A DNA stretch of 64,000 nt from Chitinophaga sp. CB10. GTDB lineage: Bacteria > Bacteroidota > Bacteroidia > Chitinophagales > Chitinophagaceae. The notes beneath the pieces are model-generated. The model saw nothing but the letters and a program-made list of their open reading frames with translations. It made no database searches and was not told the DNA's origin. The stretch spans positions 186,001 to 250,000 of the forward strand of contig MLAV02000002.1 of NCBI GenBank assembly GCA_001870995.2, in the 5' to 3' direction. Position numbers and translations under genes: made by a program. Below are positions 25,718 to 36,300 of the stretch, piece by piece. The first letter of the stretch is position 1; each line of letters begins with the position of its first letter.

Positions 25718-26605
25718 ATGCAAATTTTAGACGGTAAACATGTATCCGAGGCTATCAAAGCCCAATTAGCCGCTTCCGTGGCTGAATTAAAGGCAGCCGG
25801 CAAGAAGGTTCCTCACCTCGCTGCCATATTGGTTGGTAACAATCCCGCCAGCGAAACTTATGTCGCTTCCAAAGTAAAGTCATGTGCAGCCTGCGGTTTT
25901 AACTCTACCCTCCTGCGTTTCGACGAGCAAATTTCTGAAAAGCACCTGCTGGACCAGATCATCCTGCTCAACGAAAATCCGGATATCGACGGTATCCTGG
26001 TGCAATTGCCTTTACCTAAGCACATCAGCGAAGAACTGGTTATCAACACCATCGATCCCAGCAAAGATGTGGACGGCTTCCATCCCATGAACGTGGGTAA
26101 AATGGTGAGCGGTTTGCCCACCTTCATCCCTGCCACACCTTATGGTATCATGCTCATGCTGGAACATTACAATGTGCCTACAAAAGGAAAACATGCCGTG
26201 GTGATCGGCCGCAGCCATATCGTTGGCACGCCTGTCAGCATCCTGCTCAGCCGCAATACCAACCCGGGCAACTGCACCGTAACCCTTACCCACTCCCATA
26301 CCCACAACCTCGCTGACATCTGCCGCCAGGCCGATATCATCGTGGCCGCCATCGGTAAACCCAACTTCGTTACAGCGGATATGGTCAAAGAAGGCGCCGT
26401 GATCGTGGACGTAGGTATCAACCGCATAGAAGACGCCAGCAAGAAAAGCGGCTTCCGCCTCGTAGGCGATGTGAAATTCGATGAAGTAGCGCCTAAAGCC
26501 AGCTACATCACGCCGGTACCAGGTGGCGTTGGTCCTATGACCATCGCGGCGCTCCTGAAAAATACCTACCAGGCATGCATCGGACAGAAAGGTAGTCAGA
26601 ATTAA
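25718..26605 (+). CDS. folD: Methylenetetrahydrofolate dehydrogenase / methenyltetrahydrofolate cyclohydrolase
   Basis: 295 residues from ATG 25718. The open frame extends upstream through the repeat array, but homology begins at MQILDGKHVSEAIKAQL. FolD interconverts 5,10-methylene-, methenyl- and 10-formyl-tetrahydrofolate with NADP. Seen: TYVASKVKSC with the catalytic lysine, DIDGILVQLPLP, DVDGFHPMNVGKM, VIGRSHIVGTPVSILL (nucleotide-binding), and the C-terminal TPVPGGVGPMTIAALLKN. All family signatures are intact. queE follows after 39 nt on the same strand and is probably co-transcribed. Confidence 0.96.
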   Translation: MQILDGKHVSEAIKAQLAASVAELKAAGKKVPHLAAILVGNNPASETYVASKVKSCAACGFNSTLLRFDEQISEKHLLDQIILLNENPDIDGILVQLPLPKHISEELVINTIDPSKDVDGFHPMNVGKMVSGLPTFIPATPYGIMLMLEHYNVPTKGKHAVVIGRSHIVGTPVSILLSRNTNPGNCTVTLTHSHTHNLADICRQADIIVAAIGKPNFVTADMVKEGAVIVDVGINRIEDASKKSGFRLVGDVKFDEVAPKASYITPVPGGVGPMTIAALLKNTYQACIGQKGSQN

Positions 26606-26644
26606 CAGGTTCCGTAAAAAATCGGACCTTTGCAGGGTTAGCAC

Positions 26645-27268
26645 ATGTCAGTACTTATTTCAAATAGCGCCAGCACTTTACCGGTGATGGAGCAATTCTA
26701 CACCATCCAGGGAGAAGGGCTCTACCAGGGTAAAGCAGCTTATTTCATCCGCCTCGGCGGCTGCGATGTAGGCTGCCACTGGTGCGATGTAAAAGAAAGC
26801 TGGGATGCCTCCAAACATCCCCAGCTCACCATCGATAATATCGTGCAGGAAGCTGCCGCCCATCCCGGCCGTATTGCCGTGATCACCGGCGGCGAACCGC
26901 TCATGCACCAACTGGACGGCCTCACGAAAGCCCTCCACAAAAAAGGCTTTCGGACGCATATGGAAACGTCCGGCTCCTCCCCACTCAGCGGCAGCTGGGA
27001 CTGGATCACCCTTTCCCCCAAAAAGTTCAAAGCGCCCCTGCCGGAAGTCTGCAAGGCTGCCAATGAACTGAAAGTGGTCATCTTCAACAAAACCGATTTC
27101 GCCTGGGCGGAAAAACATGCCGCCATGGTAGATAAAAACTGCAGACTATACCTGCAGCCGGAATGGGGGAAAAGCGCGGAAATGACGCCGCTCATTATCG
27201 ATTATATCAAGGATAATCCGCAGTGGCAGCTGTCCCTCCAGGTGCATAAATACATTAATGTACCCTAG
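26645..27268 (+). CDS. queE: 7-carboxy-7-deazaguanine synthase QueE
   Basis: 207 residues, ATG start. A radical SAM enzyme that rearranges 6-carboxytetrahydropterin to 7-carboxy-7-deazaguanine in queuosine synthesis. The N-terminus has FYTIQGEGLYQGKAAYFIRL, typical of QueE, then the cluster motif C-xxx-C-xx-C (CDVGCHWC, about residues 37-44), followed by VITGGEPLMH and HMETSGSSPL. The product feeds the preQ1 that Tgt, encoded at 11205-12335, inserts into tRNA, but the two genes are not linked in an operon here. It follows folD closely and ends at a terminator. Confidence 0.94.
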   Translation: MSVLISNSASTLPVMEQFYTIQGEGLYQGKAAYFIRLGGCDVGCHWCDVKESWDASKHPQLTIDNIVQEAAAHPGRIAVITGGEPLMHQLDGLTKALHKKGFRTHMETSGSSPLSGSWDWITLSPKKFKAPLPEVCKAANELKVVIFNKTDFAWAEKHAAMVDKNCRLYLQPEWGKSAEMTPLIIDYIKDNPQWQLSLQVHKYINVP

Positions 27269-27307
27269 TGGCCCCGCGCTCACTGTTTACCAGCATATTT
27301 TTATATA

Positions 27308-27352
27308 GGGGAGATGTCTAAGCCAGCGGCTGCAGCATCTCCCCGTTATTTT
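27308..27352 (+). terminator. Terminator after queE
   Basis: Stem GGGGAGATG (27308-27316) and CATCTCCCC (27336-27344), with a smaller inner hairpin (AGCC/GGCT), then a T-rich run. It lies 40 nt past the queE stop. Confidence 0.78.
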
Positions 27353-27371
27353 TATATTCCTGTCATAGCCC

Positions 27372-27389
27372 CCTGCCGGCGCCGGCAGG
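27372..27389. repeat. 18-bp perfect palindrome upstream of the PorE-like gene
   Basis: CCTGCCGGC / GCCGGCAGG with no loop, in the spacer between the queE terminator and the PorE-like gene. It could be an operator site or part of a larger structure; no function is known. Confidence 0.6.
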
Positions 27390-27514
27390 CTCCCTTACGC
27401 CACCAGGCCGCCTTTAAACCCAACGCTCCCCCGCTGCCTGTCCGCCGCCGCGTACATGCCGCTCCCCCCTCGCAACTAAAAATAAACTCCTATCTTACAC
27501 GTTGTATTACTACT

Positions 27515-29407
27515 ATGAAACAAACCTTGCTCATCTGCTGCGCCGCACTGCTGCTCTTCAGCCACAGGCTGCAGGCTCAGGTTGTAACGGCCGACAATGC
27601 ACCCAAAAAGGCGAAAGCCAGTTTCGACAAAGCCCAGGCTGCTATTGCAGTGTACAATACCGCCGCAGCCATCCCCCTGCTCAAAGAAGCCATCAGCATC
27701 TCCCCCAACTTCCTGGACGCTTACGGCCAACTGGGCATGTGCTACATCGAAACAAAAGATTATAAAGCCGCCACTGAAGCGTTTGCAAAATTTAAACAGC
27801 TCGACAGCAGCAGCATGCGTATGATCATGCTCCCCTATTCCCGGGCGCTCGCCGGCATGGGCGACTTCCGGGGGGCGCTGCAACTCGTGAACCAGTATAT
27901 GGCCGGCAGCAAAGTAAGCAGCCGGAACGCCGAAAAGCTGAAAGCGAATTACGAATTCGCAGTGGCCAACAGCGCCAGGCAAGTGCCCTTCCAACCTCAA
28001 AACCTCGGGGACCATATCAACTCCAGGGATATGGAGTACTTTCCCAGCCTCACCATCGACGGGCAAACGCTCGTGTACACCCGCCGCGTAAATGGCCGCA
28101 ATGAGGACTTCTACATCAGCAAAAAAGAAGGCAACGGCTGGGGGCAATCCGTGGATATGGGCGCGCCCGTGAATACCTCCTTCAATGAAGGCGCACAGCA
28201 CATCTCCCAGGACGGAAATATTTTACTGTACACCGGTTGCGATTTCCCGGAAGGTAAAGGCAGCTGCGACCTCTATATCTCTTATAAAACGCCCAACGGA
28301 TGGACGACGCCTAAAAACCTCGGCGCCCCTGTAAACACGCGGGACTGGGAGTCCCAGCCATCCCTCACGGCGGACAATCAAACGTTGTATTTCGCACGGG
28401 AAACGCCCGGCAACGGCGCCGACATCTTCGTATCTCACCTGCAGGCAAACGGCCGCTGGAGCGAGCCGGAAAACCTCGGCCCCGTCATCAACACCAAAGG
28501 AAAAGAAACCACGCCCTTCATTCACGCGGACGGGCAAACGCTGTACTTCGCCTCCAACGGCCATCCCGGCTACGGCGGCCTGGATATCTACTATTCCCGC
28601 AAACAACCGGACGGCTCCTGGAGTACACCCGTGAACCTCGGCTACCCCATCAACACCATCGATGAAGAGGGTTCCCTGATCGTAGACGCCAACGGCGCCA
28701 CCGCGTATTACGCCTCCGACCGTGCAGATGGGAAAGGCACGCTCGATATCTACAGCTTTGAGTTATACCCCGAAGCAAGACCGCTGCAAACGCTGTATGT
28801 AAAAGGCTTTGTGTACGACAGTACCAGCCACGAACGCCTGCAGGCCGCGGTAGACGTGATCGACCTGCAAGGATCCACCCCCGTGGCGCGCCTCACTACG
28901 GACGCTGCCGGCAACTTCCTGGCCCCGCTGCCGGTAGGGCGGGATTACGCCTTCCACGTGAATAAAAAAGGTTACCTCTTTTATTCGGATAATTTCTCCT
29001 TAAAAGAACATAACCCCGGTCAACCCTTTGAAAAGAATATCCCCCTGCAACCTATTGCCGTCAATGCCAGTATAGTGTTGCATAACATCTTTTTCGACAG
29101 CAAGCAGCATGAGCTGAAGCCCGCTTCACAACTGGAACTGGACAAGCTGGTGCGACTCATGAACGATAACCCCGGCATGAAGATCCTCATTGCCGGACAT
29201 ACGGATAATGTAGGTAGCGATAAGGACAACCAGTTGCTCTCCGAAAACAGGGCGAAGTCCGTCGTAAAATACCTCGTACAACACGGCGTAGCAGCGGAAA
29301 GGCTCAGCAGCAAAGGCTTCGGCGAAACGCAACCGGTGGAAAGCAATGATACGGAAGCCGGCAGAGCGGCCAACAGGAGAACCGTATTTACCGTACTCAG
29401 TTTATAA
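27515..29407 (+). CDS. PorE-like OmpA-family protein with TPR, beta-propeller and CRD domains
   Basis: 630 residues from ATG 27515; the frame is open further upstream, but the ATG gives a clear signal peptide (MKQTLLICCAALLLFSHRLQAQ). Domains in order: TPR helices (about 30-140), WD40/PD40-type beta-propeller (about 160-420; repeated FPSLTIDGQTLVYT, QPSLTADNQTLYFA, TPFIHADGQTLYFA blades), a carboxypeptidase-regulatory-like domain (about 425-510), and a C-terminal OmpA peptidoglycan-binding domain (about 520-630; LIAGHTDNVGS, then NRRT). This is the order described for PorE of Porphyromonas gingivalis, which anchors the T9SS outer-membrane complex to the cell wall. Unlike PorE it shows no lipobox. 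A T9SS role is inferred; other OmpA/PD40 proteins share the fold. Confidence 0.88.
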   Translation: MKQTLLICCAALLLFSHRLQAQVVTADNAPKKAKASFDKAQAAIAVYNTAAAIPLLKEAISISPNFLDAYGQLGMCYIETKDYKAATEAFAKFKQLDSSSMRMIMLPYSRALAGMGDFRGALQLVNQYMAGSKVSSRNAEKLKANYEFAVANSARQVPFQPQNLGDHINSRDMEYFPSLTIDGQTLVYTRRVNGRNEDFYISKKEGNGWGQSVDMGAPVNTSFNEGAQHISQDGNILLYTGCDFPEGKGSCDLYISYKTPNGWTTPKNLGAPVNTRDWESQPSLTADNQTLYFARETPGNGADIFVSHLQANGRWSEPENLGPVINTKGKETTPFIHADGQTLYFASNGHPGYGGLDIYYSRKQPDGSWSTPVNLGYPINTIDEEGSLIVDANGATAYYASDRADGKGTLDIYSFELYPEARPLQTLYVKGFVYDSTSHERLQAAVDVIDLQGSTPVARLTTDAAGNFLAPLPVGRDYAFHVNKKGYLFYSDNFSLKEHNPGQPFEKNIPLQPIAVNASIVLHNIFFDSKQHELKPASQLELDKLVRLMNDNPGMKILIAGHTDNVGSDKDNQLLSENRAKSVVKYLVQHGVAAERLSSKGFGETQPVESNDTEAGRAANRRTVFTVLSL

Positions 29408-29416
29408 TCAAAATAA

Positions 29417-29450
29417 AAAACCGGAACCCAATAAATGCGGTTCCGGTTTT
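29417..29450. terminator. Bidirectional terminator
   Basis: AAAACCGGAACC / GGTTCCGGTTTT, a 12-bp perfect stem with a 10-nt loop, between the convergent PorE-like gene and the PKD-like lipoprotein gene. Confidence 0.88.
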
Positions 29451-29472
29451 GATGGGTTGTAGGGATAGTTTA

Positions 29473-31020
29473 TTACTCTCGATAGGTCACGCTCACTATT
29501 TTATCAAAGCCTGTATAAGATTTATACAGCGTTACATTTCCATCCAGGTTAGGCACGTTATAAAGGTCCATTTTACCGGAACCTGCAGGCGATGCTGCAT
29601 CATAAGAGCAAACCATTAACTTGGAGCCATAGGTTTTGTAACGGGCGTTGGAAAGGCCGTACACCACACGCTGGAATTTGAATACCGTAATAGTCTTATC
29701 GCCGTAATCAGCCACCATTACATTCGTCTTCCTGTCCGGCGTATAGCGGTACACTTTTGAACCGATGGTATAGAACAGGTAGCCTTCCGATGGATCCACC
29801 GCAAAGTTGGTTGCACTGGCAATGTTCGGCGCATAATCAGAAATCTTATCGAACGATAAAGGAATAAAGGTGGTGTAGGCCGCCTTGATCCTGGCGAGGT
29901 AAACCGCGCCGCTATTATCTTTAAACACTGCATAGATACGGCCGTCTATCGCTTGCGTATAAGTCATGTACATCAGCTCCATTCCCATATTCGCCGGATC
30001 AAACAGTGGCGTGCCACCCTGTCCGGCATTGGTATTGGCGGCAATGGTACTGTAGGAATTGGTACCCCTGTGCTCCATAAACCGTTTGTGATCCGTATCA
30101 TACATCAGCTCATAGTTAGGCACCTGTTGTGTTTCCGTGGCAATCCATTTGGAAATATTGAACGGCGCAAGGTCTGATGTGCGGTTGATACGGTTGCCAA
30201 ACGGATACCCGCTTGTCGCATTTTCGAAACTCAGGTTACCCAGGTTATCGTACATGAAAGCGATGTAATCCACCTTGCCATCTGTCTGAAAGCTCAGGCT
30301 GTAATAAGGTGGCGGGTTATAGGTAGCTACGTTCTTGGAGATGTCCGTATAATCAGAAAACTTGTTGTTCGTGGTGTTGAACAGCGTAGTCGTATTATCC
30401 GTACTTACGGCCAGCGTTTTTGTGTACGCCGCCGTAAACGCATTTCTCCTGTACCAGAAGGAAACACTAACCGGCTTCCCTTTCAGCACTATGGACTGCT
30501 GGGTAGCCAGGATGTCTTTATAGTACTCAAAAGAATCCGTGGCAGGCAGGTAGTTCAAATAATCCAATCGCGCAGCACCGTTCACTTCGTTGAGGATAGC
30601 CCAGCCATCTGCAATGTTGGTGGATACCTTCAGCATGGTATAAGTGTTCCAGCTTTGGCCCGTACTCTTTTCCGTTACCTTGAAATATACTTTGTAGGCA
30701 TTGTCCTTCGCCGGCAGGGAAACGGTCCAGTCCAGGTTAAGCGTCCTGGCCATCGTTCTGCGGATAATAGGATTGGCCAGGCCATCCAGGCTAAACCACT
30801 CATAGGTATATTTGGAGGTATCCTTCTCCATGGTGAATTCCAGCACAGGATTAATTTTCAACTGTGCGCCCTGGCGGACGGAATAAGCAGAGTCAATACC
30901 ACTGATGCTGCCGTTATTGATTTCGTTGTAAGAATAATTTCCCAGGTCCTTTCTGCAACCGGATAAAATTGCGATGGCCGACACTGCTAAGAAAGCAACT
31001 ATTTTTATAGAACGATACAT
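29473..31020 (-). CDS. PKD-like family lipoprotein of a SusC/SusD locus
   Basis: 515 residues, ATG start. The signal peptide ends in a lipobox (ILSGC), so the protein is a lipoprotein, probably on the outer membrane. The N-terminal part (LGNYSYNEINNGSISGID, then TYEWFS) matches the PKD-like family found beside SusD genes in Bacteroidetes; the rest (about 170-515) looks like a beta-rich propeller region. It is the last of a run of four minus-strand genes (SusC, SusD, DUF4843, this one) with short gaps. It probably helps capture the substrate, which is unknown. Confidence 0.85.
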   Translation of the reverse strand: MYRSIKIVAFLAVSAIAILSGCRKDLGNYSYNEINNGSISGIDSAYSVRQGAQLKINPVLEFTMEKDTSKYTYEWFSLDGLANPIIRRTMARTLNLDWTVSLPAKDNAYKVYFKVTEKSTGQSWNTYTMLKVSTNIADGWAILNEVNGAARLDYLNYLPATDSFEYYKDILATQQSIVLKGKPVSVSFWYRRNAFTAAYTKTLAVSTDNTTTLFNTTNNKFSDYTDISKNVATYNPPPYYSLSFQTDGKVDYIAFMYDNLGNLSFENATSGYPFGNRINRTSDLAPFNISKWIATETQQVPNYELMYDTDHKRFMEHRGTNSYSTIAANTNAGQGGTPLFDPANMGMELMYMTYTQAIDGRIYAVFKDNSGAVYLARIKAAYTTFIPLSFDKISDYAPNIASATNFAVDPSEGYLFYTIGSKVYRYTPDRKTNVMVADYGDKTITVFKFQRVVYGLSNARYKTYGSKLMVCSYDAASPAGSGKMDLYNVPNLDGNVTLYKSYTGFDKIVSVTYRE

Positions 31021-31047
31021 ATTAAGCCGTGTAAAAATGGTGAATAA

Positions 31048-31842
31048 TTATTGGGCATTCACTCCCATTTTCATGGGGGTTCCATCCGCCTCCAAAATTG
31101 GAGTGCCCTGCGCCTGCATAGCGGCGAGGTAAGCTTTTAAGCCGCCTGCCCAGGCAATAATGCGATAGATATTACCTTCCTGCATCGGCCAGTTAGGCGC
31201 TGTCAGTTCCAGCGGATCCACATTGTAATAAGTAAGCAGCAACTGGAACTTGAGCGTACTGAACGCGCCGAAATAACCGTTGGCAAAGGAATAGGCGGCG
31301 TTGCCCTGGCGCCACCAGTCCGGCGGGCCGGCAATATCATCGATACTCACCCGCATGCGGGTATAGTAGCGTTTAGGTTTGGTGCTGCCGGGCGTTAATA
31401 TATTCTCGTAATAGTTTTCATTGAAATGCTCGTTGGCGTGCAGTTCCAGGTTGAGCATGTAGCTTTTCTTCTGCAAAGCCGGTACACGGTGCAGCTTAAT
31501 GATCAGCGTATCCGCCGTTTTACCCGCCGGGATAGCCAGCGTTTTATTGGCGATCGTGTACATATCAGGCGTAGCGGTGCTGCTATCCATGATCTTCAGG
31601 TTATAAGGCCTGTCGTATGGCGTTGGCGCACCCAGGGTGCGTATCAGGATGCTCACCGCCGTATCGGTGATGGTGGATTTGATATAACCAAAGGAGAAGT
31701 ATATATCCCCCGTGGAATCCACTTCCTGCCTTGGAAAATAAATACTGGCGCCTGTTGCCTCATTACTATACACAGCTATTTCTTCCTTCTTGCAGGCAAG
31801 GAAGCCTGTTAATATCAGTATAGATAAAATTACTTTCTTCAT
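31048..31842 (-). CDS. DUF4843 domain lipoprotein
   Basis: 264 residues, ATG start, lipobox FLACK after a short signal peptide. Segments ATGASIYFP, YSFANGYFGAFSTLKFQLL and YYNVDPLEL fit the DUF4843 family, which occurs almost only between SusD and PKD-like lipoprotein genes in Bacteroidetes nutrient-uptake loci. The function is unknown; surface lipoprotein partner of the SusCD transporter is the usual inference. It sits 21 nt from the SusD gene and 27 nt from the next lipoprotein gene. Confidence 0.85.
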   Translation of the reverse strand: MKKVILSILILTGFLACKKEEIAVYSNEATGASIYFPRQEVDSTGDIYFSFGYIKSTITDTAVSILIRTLGAPTPYDRPYNLKIMDSSTATPDMYTIANKTLAIPAGKTADTLIIKLHRVPALQKKSYMLNLELHANEHFNENYYENILTPGSTKPKRYYTRMRVSIDDIAGPPDWWRQGNAAYSFANGYFGAFSTLKFQLLLTYYNVDPLELTAPNWPMQEGNIYRIIAWAGGLKAYLAAMQAQGTPILEADGTPMKMGVNAQ

Positions 31843-31863
31843 AGTAGCAGTTTTTATCTGTAA

Positions 31864-33294
31864 TTATCTTGGAGTGGTTTCTGATAATGGAATCGGGAAG
31901 GTGTAGTTCGCACTGCTCATGGTAAGCGCCTTGTTGGTATTACCAGCGATGATGGAAGTGGCTTTGGTTCGCTTATAGAAATAGAACAGCTGCCCTTCGC
32001 CGATGAATTCCCTTCTGTATTCTTTCAGGATAGCGGTCGTCAGCTCCACGCTGGTCGCGTTATCCGACAGGGCCCCGAAGTTCCGTTTTACGCGTATCTC
32101 ATTCAGGTAGGATTTGGCGGTGGCAAGGTCCGGCTCGCACTCCGCTGCAATGAGATACATCTCGCTCATGCGGATCAAAGGCACCGTTCTGTTGGAAGCA
32201 TAACCGCTGTTATTCGTATCCTGGTATTTTACAAACGTCGGGTACGCCTTTGCTACGATCTTCCAGTTATACTGGTACCTGTAGTCAGCGGATATACCTT
32301 CGAAAACAGTCTGGTTAATAAATGCGCCAGTGCTTTCCGGCGCCAGCAGGACGGTACCATCCAGCGTGGAGATGAAGTTGTTATTGAATATATCCAGCAG
32401 CCGGATGTATTCCGTCCCCATGATCATTTCCGTAGCAAAAATCTTGTTGCTGTATTCAGGCGATTTCAGGTCGTCCGTATTCGTCCACGGGAACTTGCTC
32501 TGATCCGCCATCACGGCTTTGGCAGCGGCCAAAGCGGCAGGCTTGTTGCCCATCCACATATAAGCCCTTGCCTTCAGCGCTTTTACGGCGTAGTAATTCA
32601 TGCGGTAGTTGCGGGTAGTACGCTCCCTCGCGGTAGATAAGGCGCTCACCCTTGCCTGTTTGGCAGCCGGGTCCGCTGCAAGGAGCAATTGCTCTGCTTT
32701 GGTCAAATCGTCCAGGATAAACTGCATCACCTGGTTGGTCGGGTAAAACGGCGATATATCGTTTCCTACCTTGGTGTAATAAGGCAACAGCTGCACAGTG
32801 GAATCCTGCGTATAGGCAGGCGTAAACATACGCACCAGGTCCAGGTAATAAAAAGCGCGGAGCCCCAGCGCCTCGCCCCGGTACATGCTCCTGGCGGAAG
32901 AATCCATTACGCTCCCGTATTTGTCTACCGCAGCAAGGAAGTTATTCACCCCTGCGATGTTCACATACATCTTCGTCCAGATCCGGTCGATCAACCCTTT
33001 AGCCAGGTCGTCGCTGTATTTGTACGACTGCATCGGGTAGTTGGGGTTCTTGGAATCAAAGGAGGCGCTGTACAACTGCGCCAGGATGTCCATGGTAGTC
33101 ATGGTAAGCGTACTGCCATACAGGTTTACATCATTGTTGCCAAGGTAGAAACCATTGATACTGGTTTCAAATCCCTGCCGGGAAGAGTACAATTGTTCCT
33201 CCAGGAATTTATCTTCCGGTTTTACGTCCATCCACTTTTTGCAACCGGTAAAACCCAGTGTTGCCAACGCCAGCGTATATATGTAAATTTTCAT
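31864..33294 (-). CDS. RagB/SusD family outer-membrane lipoprotein
   Basis: 476 residues, ATG start, lipobox FTGCKKW. The N-terminal SusD segment (MDVKPEDKFLEEQLYSS) is followed by the TPR-containing core: GEALGLRAFYYLDLVRMF is the hallmark helix, and the C-terminal part has PLIRMSEMYLIAAE and ILKEYRREFIGEGQLFYFYKR. SusD proteins cap the SusC channel and bind the nutrient. It is 19 nt from the SusC stop. Glycan or peptide specificity cannot be read from the sequence. Confidence 0.95.
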   Translation of the reverse strand: MKIYIYTLALATLGFTGCKKWMDVKPEDKFLEEQLYSSRQGFETSINGFYLGNNDVNLYGSTLTMTTMDILAQLYSASFDSKNPNYPMQSYKYSDDLAKGLIDRIWTKMYVNIAGVNNFLAAVDKYGSVMDSSARSMYRGEALGLRAFYYLDLVRMFTPAYTQDSTVQLLPYYTKVGNDISPFYPTNQVMQFILDDLTKAEQLLLAADPAAKQARVSALSTARERTTRNYRMNYYAVKALKARAYMWMGNKPAALAAAKAVMADQSKFPWTNTDDLKSPEYSNKIFATEMIMGTEYIRLLDIFNNNFISTLDGTVLLAPESTGAFINQTVFEGISADYRYQYNWKIVAKAYPTFVKYQDTNNSGYASNRTVPLIRMSEMYLIAAECEPDLATAKSYLNEIRVKRNFGALSDNATSVELTTAILKEYRREFIGEGQLFYFYKRTKATSIIAGNTNKALTMSSANYTFPIPLSETTPR

Positions 33295-33313
33295 GCTATC
33301 AATTTTTTACAAC

Positions 33314-36300
33314 TTATTTGAAAGTAGCTCTGACAGAGAGCGATACAGACTTTGCAAATGGATAATCAATTCCTCTTTCTCTTTTTACGGTAGAGATATA
33401 GAACAAGTCATTGGTAAATGCGCTGATATTCAAAGAGGCTAGATTAGCTGCGTTTAACCACCTCTTGTCCCTGAACTCATAACCTATGTTAAGGGAAGAC
33501 AATGAGATGGTACTTTCATTCTGAACAAAGCGGGAAGACATTGGCGTAGACCTGCTGTCAGCGATGGACTTGAAAGGCACCACATCTCCCGGTTGCTTCC
33601 ACCGGTCGTACAGCGCGCGTCTGTCCTGGTTGTTGGATAATTGCGCATAAGTGATGTTTTCCACTTTATTGTATAATACGGTATTGAATTGATCCCTGCT
33701 GTAGATATAGCTGAAGTACACGCTGGCACGTATGCCGTAGTAACTCAGGGCAGAGTTGAACGCGCCCTGGGCTTTGGGGTTGGTGGTACCTACCCGCACC
33801 TGGTCGGTAGCGTCATACACGAAGGTCTGCTGACCGTCTTTGCGCAAAAAGACTTCTCTGCCGGTAGCCGGATCAATGCCCTGCGAAACAACAGCCCAGA
33901 GGTCGTAAGAGCTGTAACCATCCTTATACCTGGTCAGGGAGTTACTGTTTTGCAATTCCTTATTTAAACCCGCCAGCTTATTGTTGAAATTTTTATAATG
34001 CTGTTTGAGTAATGCGCCGGTAATACCAACGGACCATACCACATCCTTCTTGAAGATAGGATAAACGGTTGCCATGAATTCCCAACCGTTCACCACAGAG
34101 GTACCCGCGTTAAACGGATAGTCGCTCAAACCGGTGGAAGAAGGCAGGGTAATAGCCACCACCAGCGGATCAGTGAGCTTGCGGTAACCGTTGATCTGTA
34201 ATTTCACGCGGCTCTTCAGCAAGTCCGCATCAATACCAAAGCTGGTTTGCAGGGTGTTTTGCCATTTCAGGTCAGGAGCGCCCAACGCGCTGAGGTACAC
34301 GCCCTGCCCAAATCCATTAATGGAAGAATAGTATTTGTACACCGACTCACTTACGTTACCGAAGTTCTGGTTACCGGTCAAACCGATGTTTCCGCGCAAG
34401 CGCAGGTTATCGAATATTCCCAGTGCTTTGATAAAGCGCTCCCGGTGCAGGTTCCAGCTACCGCCTACAGAATAGTAAGGCTGATAACGTTTATTGGAAC
34501 CAAACGCCGTAGAACCGTCGAAGCTGGCATTCAGGTCCACGTTGTACCGGCCATCGTAGGAGTAGTTCACAGAACCGATAAAGGAATTTCTTCTCGTAAC
34601 AGAGTTGGCAACGTTAGGAACACCGCTTTGTTCGTAACCATAGGCAAATGCCGGGTTACCATTGCTGATATTAGGGAAGCCTATCGCTTTGTAGCCATTG
34701 GCGCTGTTCCTGCTTTCAGCGGCTTCGGCGCGTGCATAGGCGGTCAGGGAATGACGTTCTGCAAACAGCTTGCTGTACGTAGCGCTCACGTTTGCATTAT
34801 AAGAGAATGGCGACAGTCGGGAAAAGTTATAGGAGCCTCTCAATGCCGGATCAGACTGGGTAAGGTACTGCGTATTCAACGCAGATACAAATACGGATGA
34901 TTCAGTCATCCCTTTTTGTATCTGCCCGTTACCCTGTATCCGGAAGTTTTTATTCACATCGATATTCACCTGGAAGTTATCTGTGATCGTATAGCCGTTA
35001 CCTTTATCATAGCTGCCTACTCCCGCGTTATAATAAGGGTTGATAATATTCCTGTTCATCGGGCTGTAACCGGTGCGGATCTGCTCCAGGTAAGGCTGTG
35101 AGTGATCCGACGGGATTTCGTAATAAGGATTGGCATTTGCCCAGGTAGAGAAGCTGCCATACGGGGAGTTGGCGGTGTTATTGCCGCTCACATACGCCAT
35201 GTTACCTATCCTTACCTTTTTGCTGTTATAGAACAGGTTCAGCGTTACGCCCCAGTCATTATGCTTGGAACCTATCATGGTAGCGGAGTTCGCACGGTAG
35301 TTAAATCCTACTTCGTATTGGAAAGTATTATCCCCGCCGGAAGCATTCACCGCATGACGCTGGGTAATACCGGTTTGCAGCGGTTTATTGAGCCAATAGG
35401 TATTTACGCCGCGCAGCACATTGCGCAGGTGCGCATTGTAAATCGTATCCAAATACACCTGGTATTGCGGGTTGCTGGACATTTCGTCGTAGGCGCCGGC
35501 GAGCTTTTCAAACTGCAGTTTTTCGCTGGCGTTCATCATGTTATAGGAAGAGAGATCCGGCAGCTCTGCCCGGAGGTCGGCCGTGTAGCTCACGCGCAGC
35601 TTGCCGGGAACCGGTTTTTTGGTTTCCACCACAATCACCCCGTTGGAAGCCCTGGAACCGTAGATGGCCGTGGAGGCGGCATCTTTCAGGATTGTCACGG
35701 AAGCAATCAGGTTGATATCGAGGTCCACGATGGTTTGCAGCGTGGTTTCAAAACCATTGAGGATAAACAGCGGCTGGTTAGGATCGTTGGAAAACTGGTC
35801 CCGGAGGCCGGAGCTGGTGATACTGGTTTGACCGCGCAATTCAATGGTAGGCAGCACGTTCGGGTTGGAGCCCGCCAGGTTGTTTTCAATCTGAACAAAG
35901 GAAGGATCCAGCAGTTTAAGGCTGGAAACGATATTCTGGTTATTCACCGTCTTCAGCTGCTCCCCGGTGAAGGAAGAGGTAGCCCCGGTGAAACTTTCCT
36001 TTTTACGTACCATCATACCGGTGATCACCACGTCCTTGATATTCTTCTGGTCATCCTGCAGGGATACATTGATGTTATAGTTGTTGGCTACTTTCACTTC
36101 GGTGGCCTTATAACCGATGTAGGAAAACACGAGTACATCCCCTTCAAAGCATTTGAGGGAATAGTTTCCTTTGGCGTCTGCCACGGCAAACCGGTCCTTA
36201 TGGTCCTTGACATACACCGTAGCGCCCGGCAGCGCGTTGCCGGAGGCGTCGGTGATCTTACCACGGACAATTACCGGAATGGGCACAGCCCAGGCGGGAG

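Noticed and set aside
25101..25803. Long frames on both strands across the repeat array
   Set aside because: They exist because the 93-bp unit is divisible by three and lacks stops; products are repetitive and low in complexity and differ between frames.
27314..27514. 67-codon N-terminal extension of the PorE-like protein
   Set aside because: It crosses the queE terminator and the palindrome; the ATG at 27515 starts a clear signal peptide.
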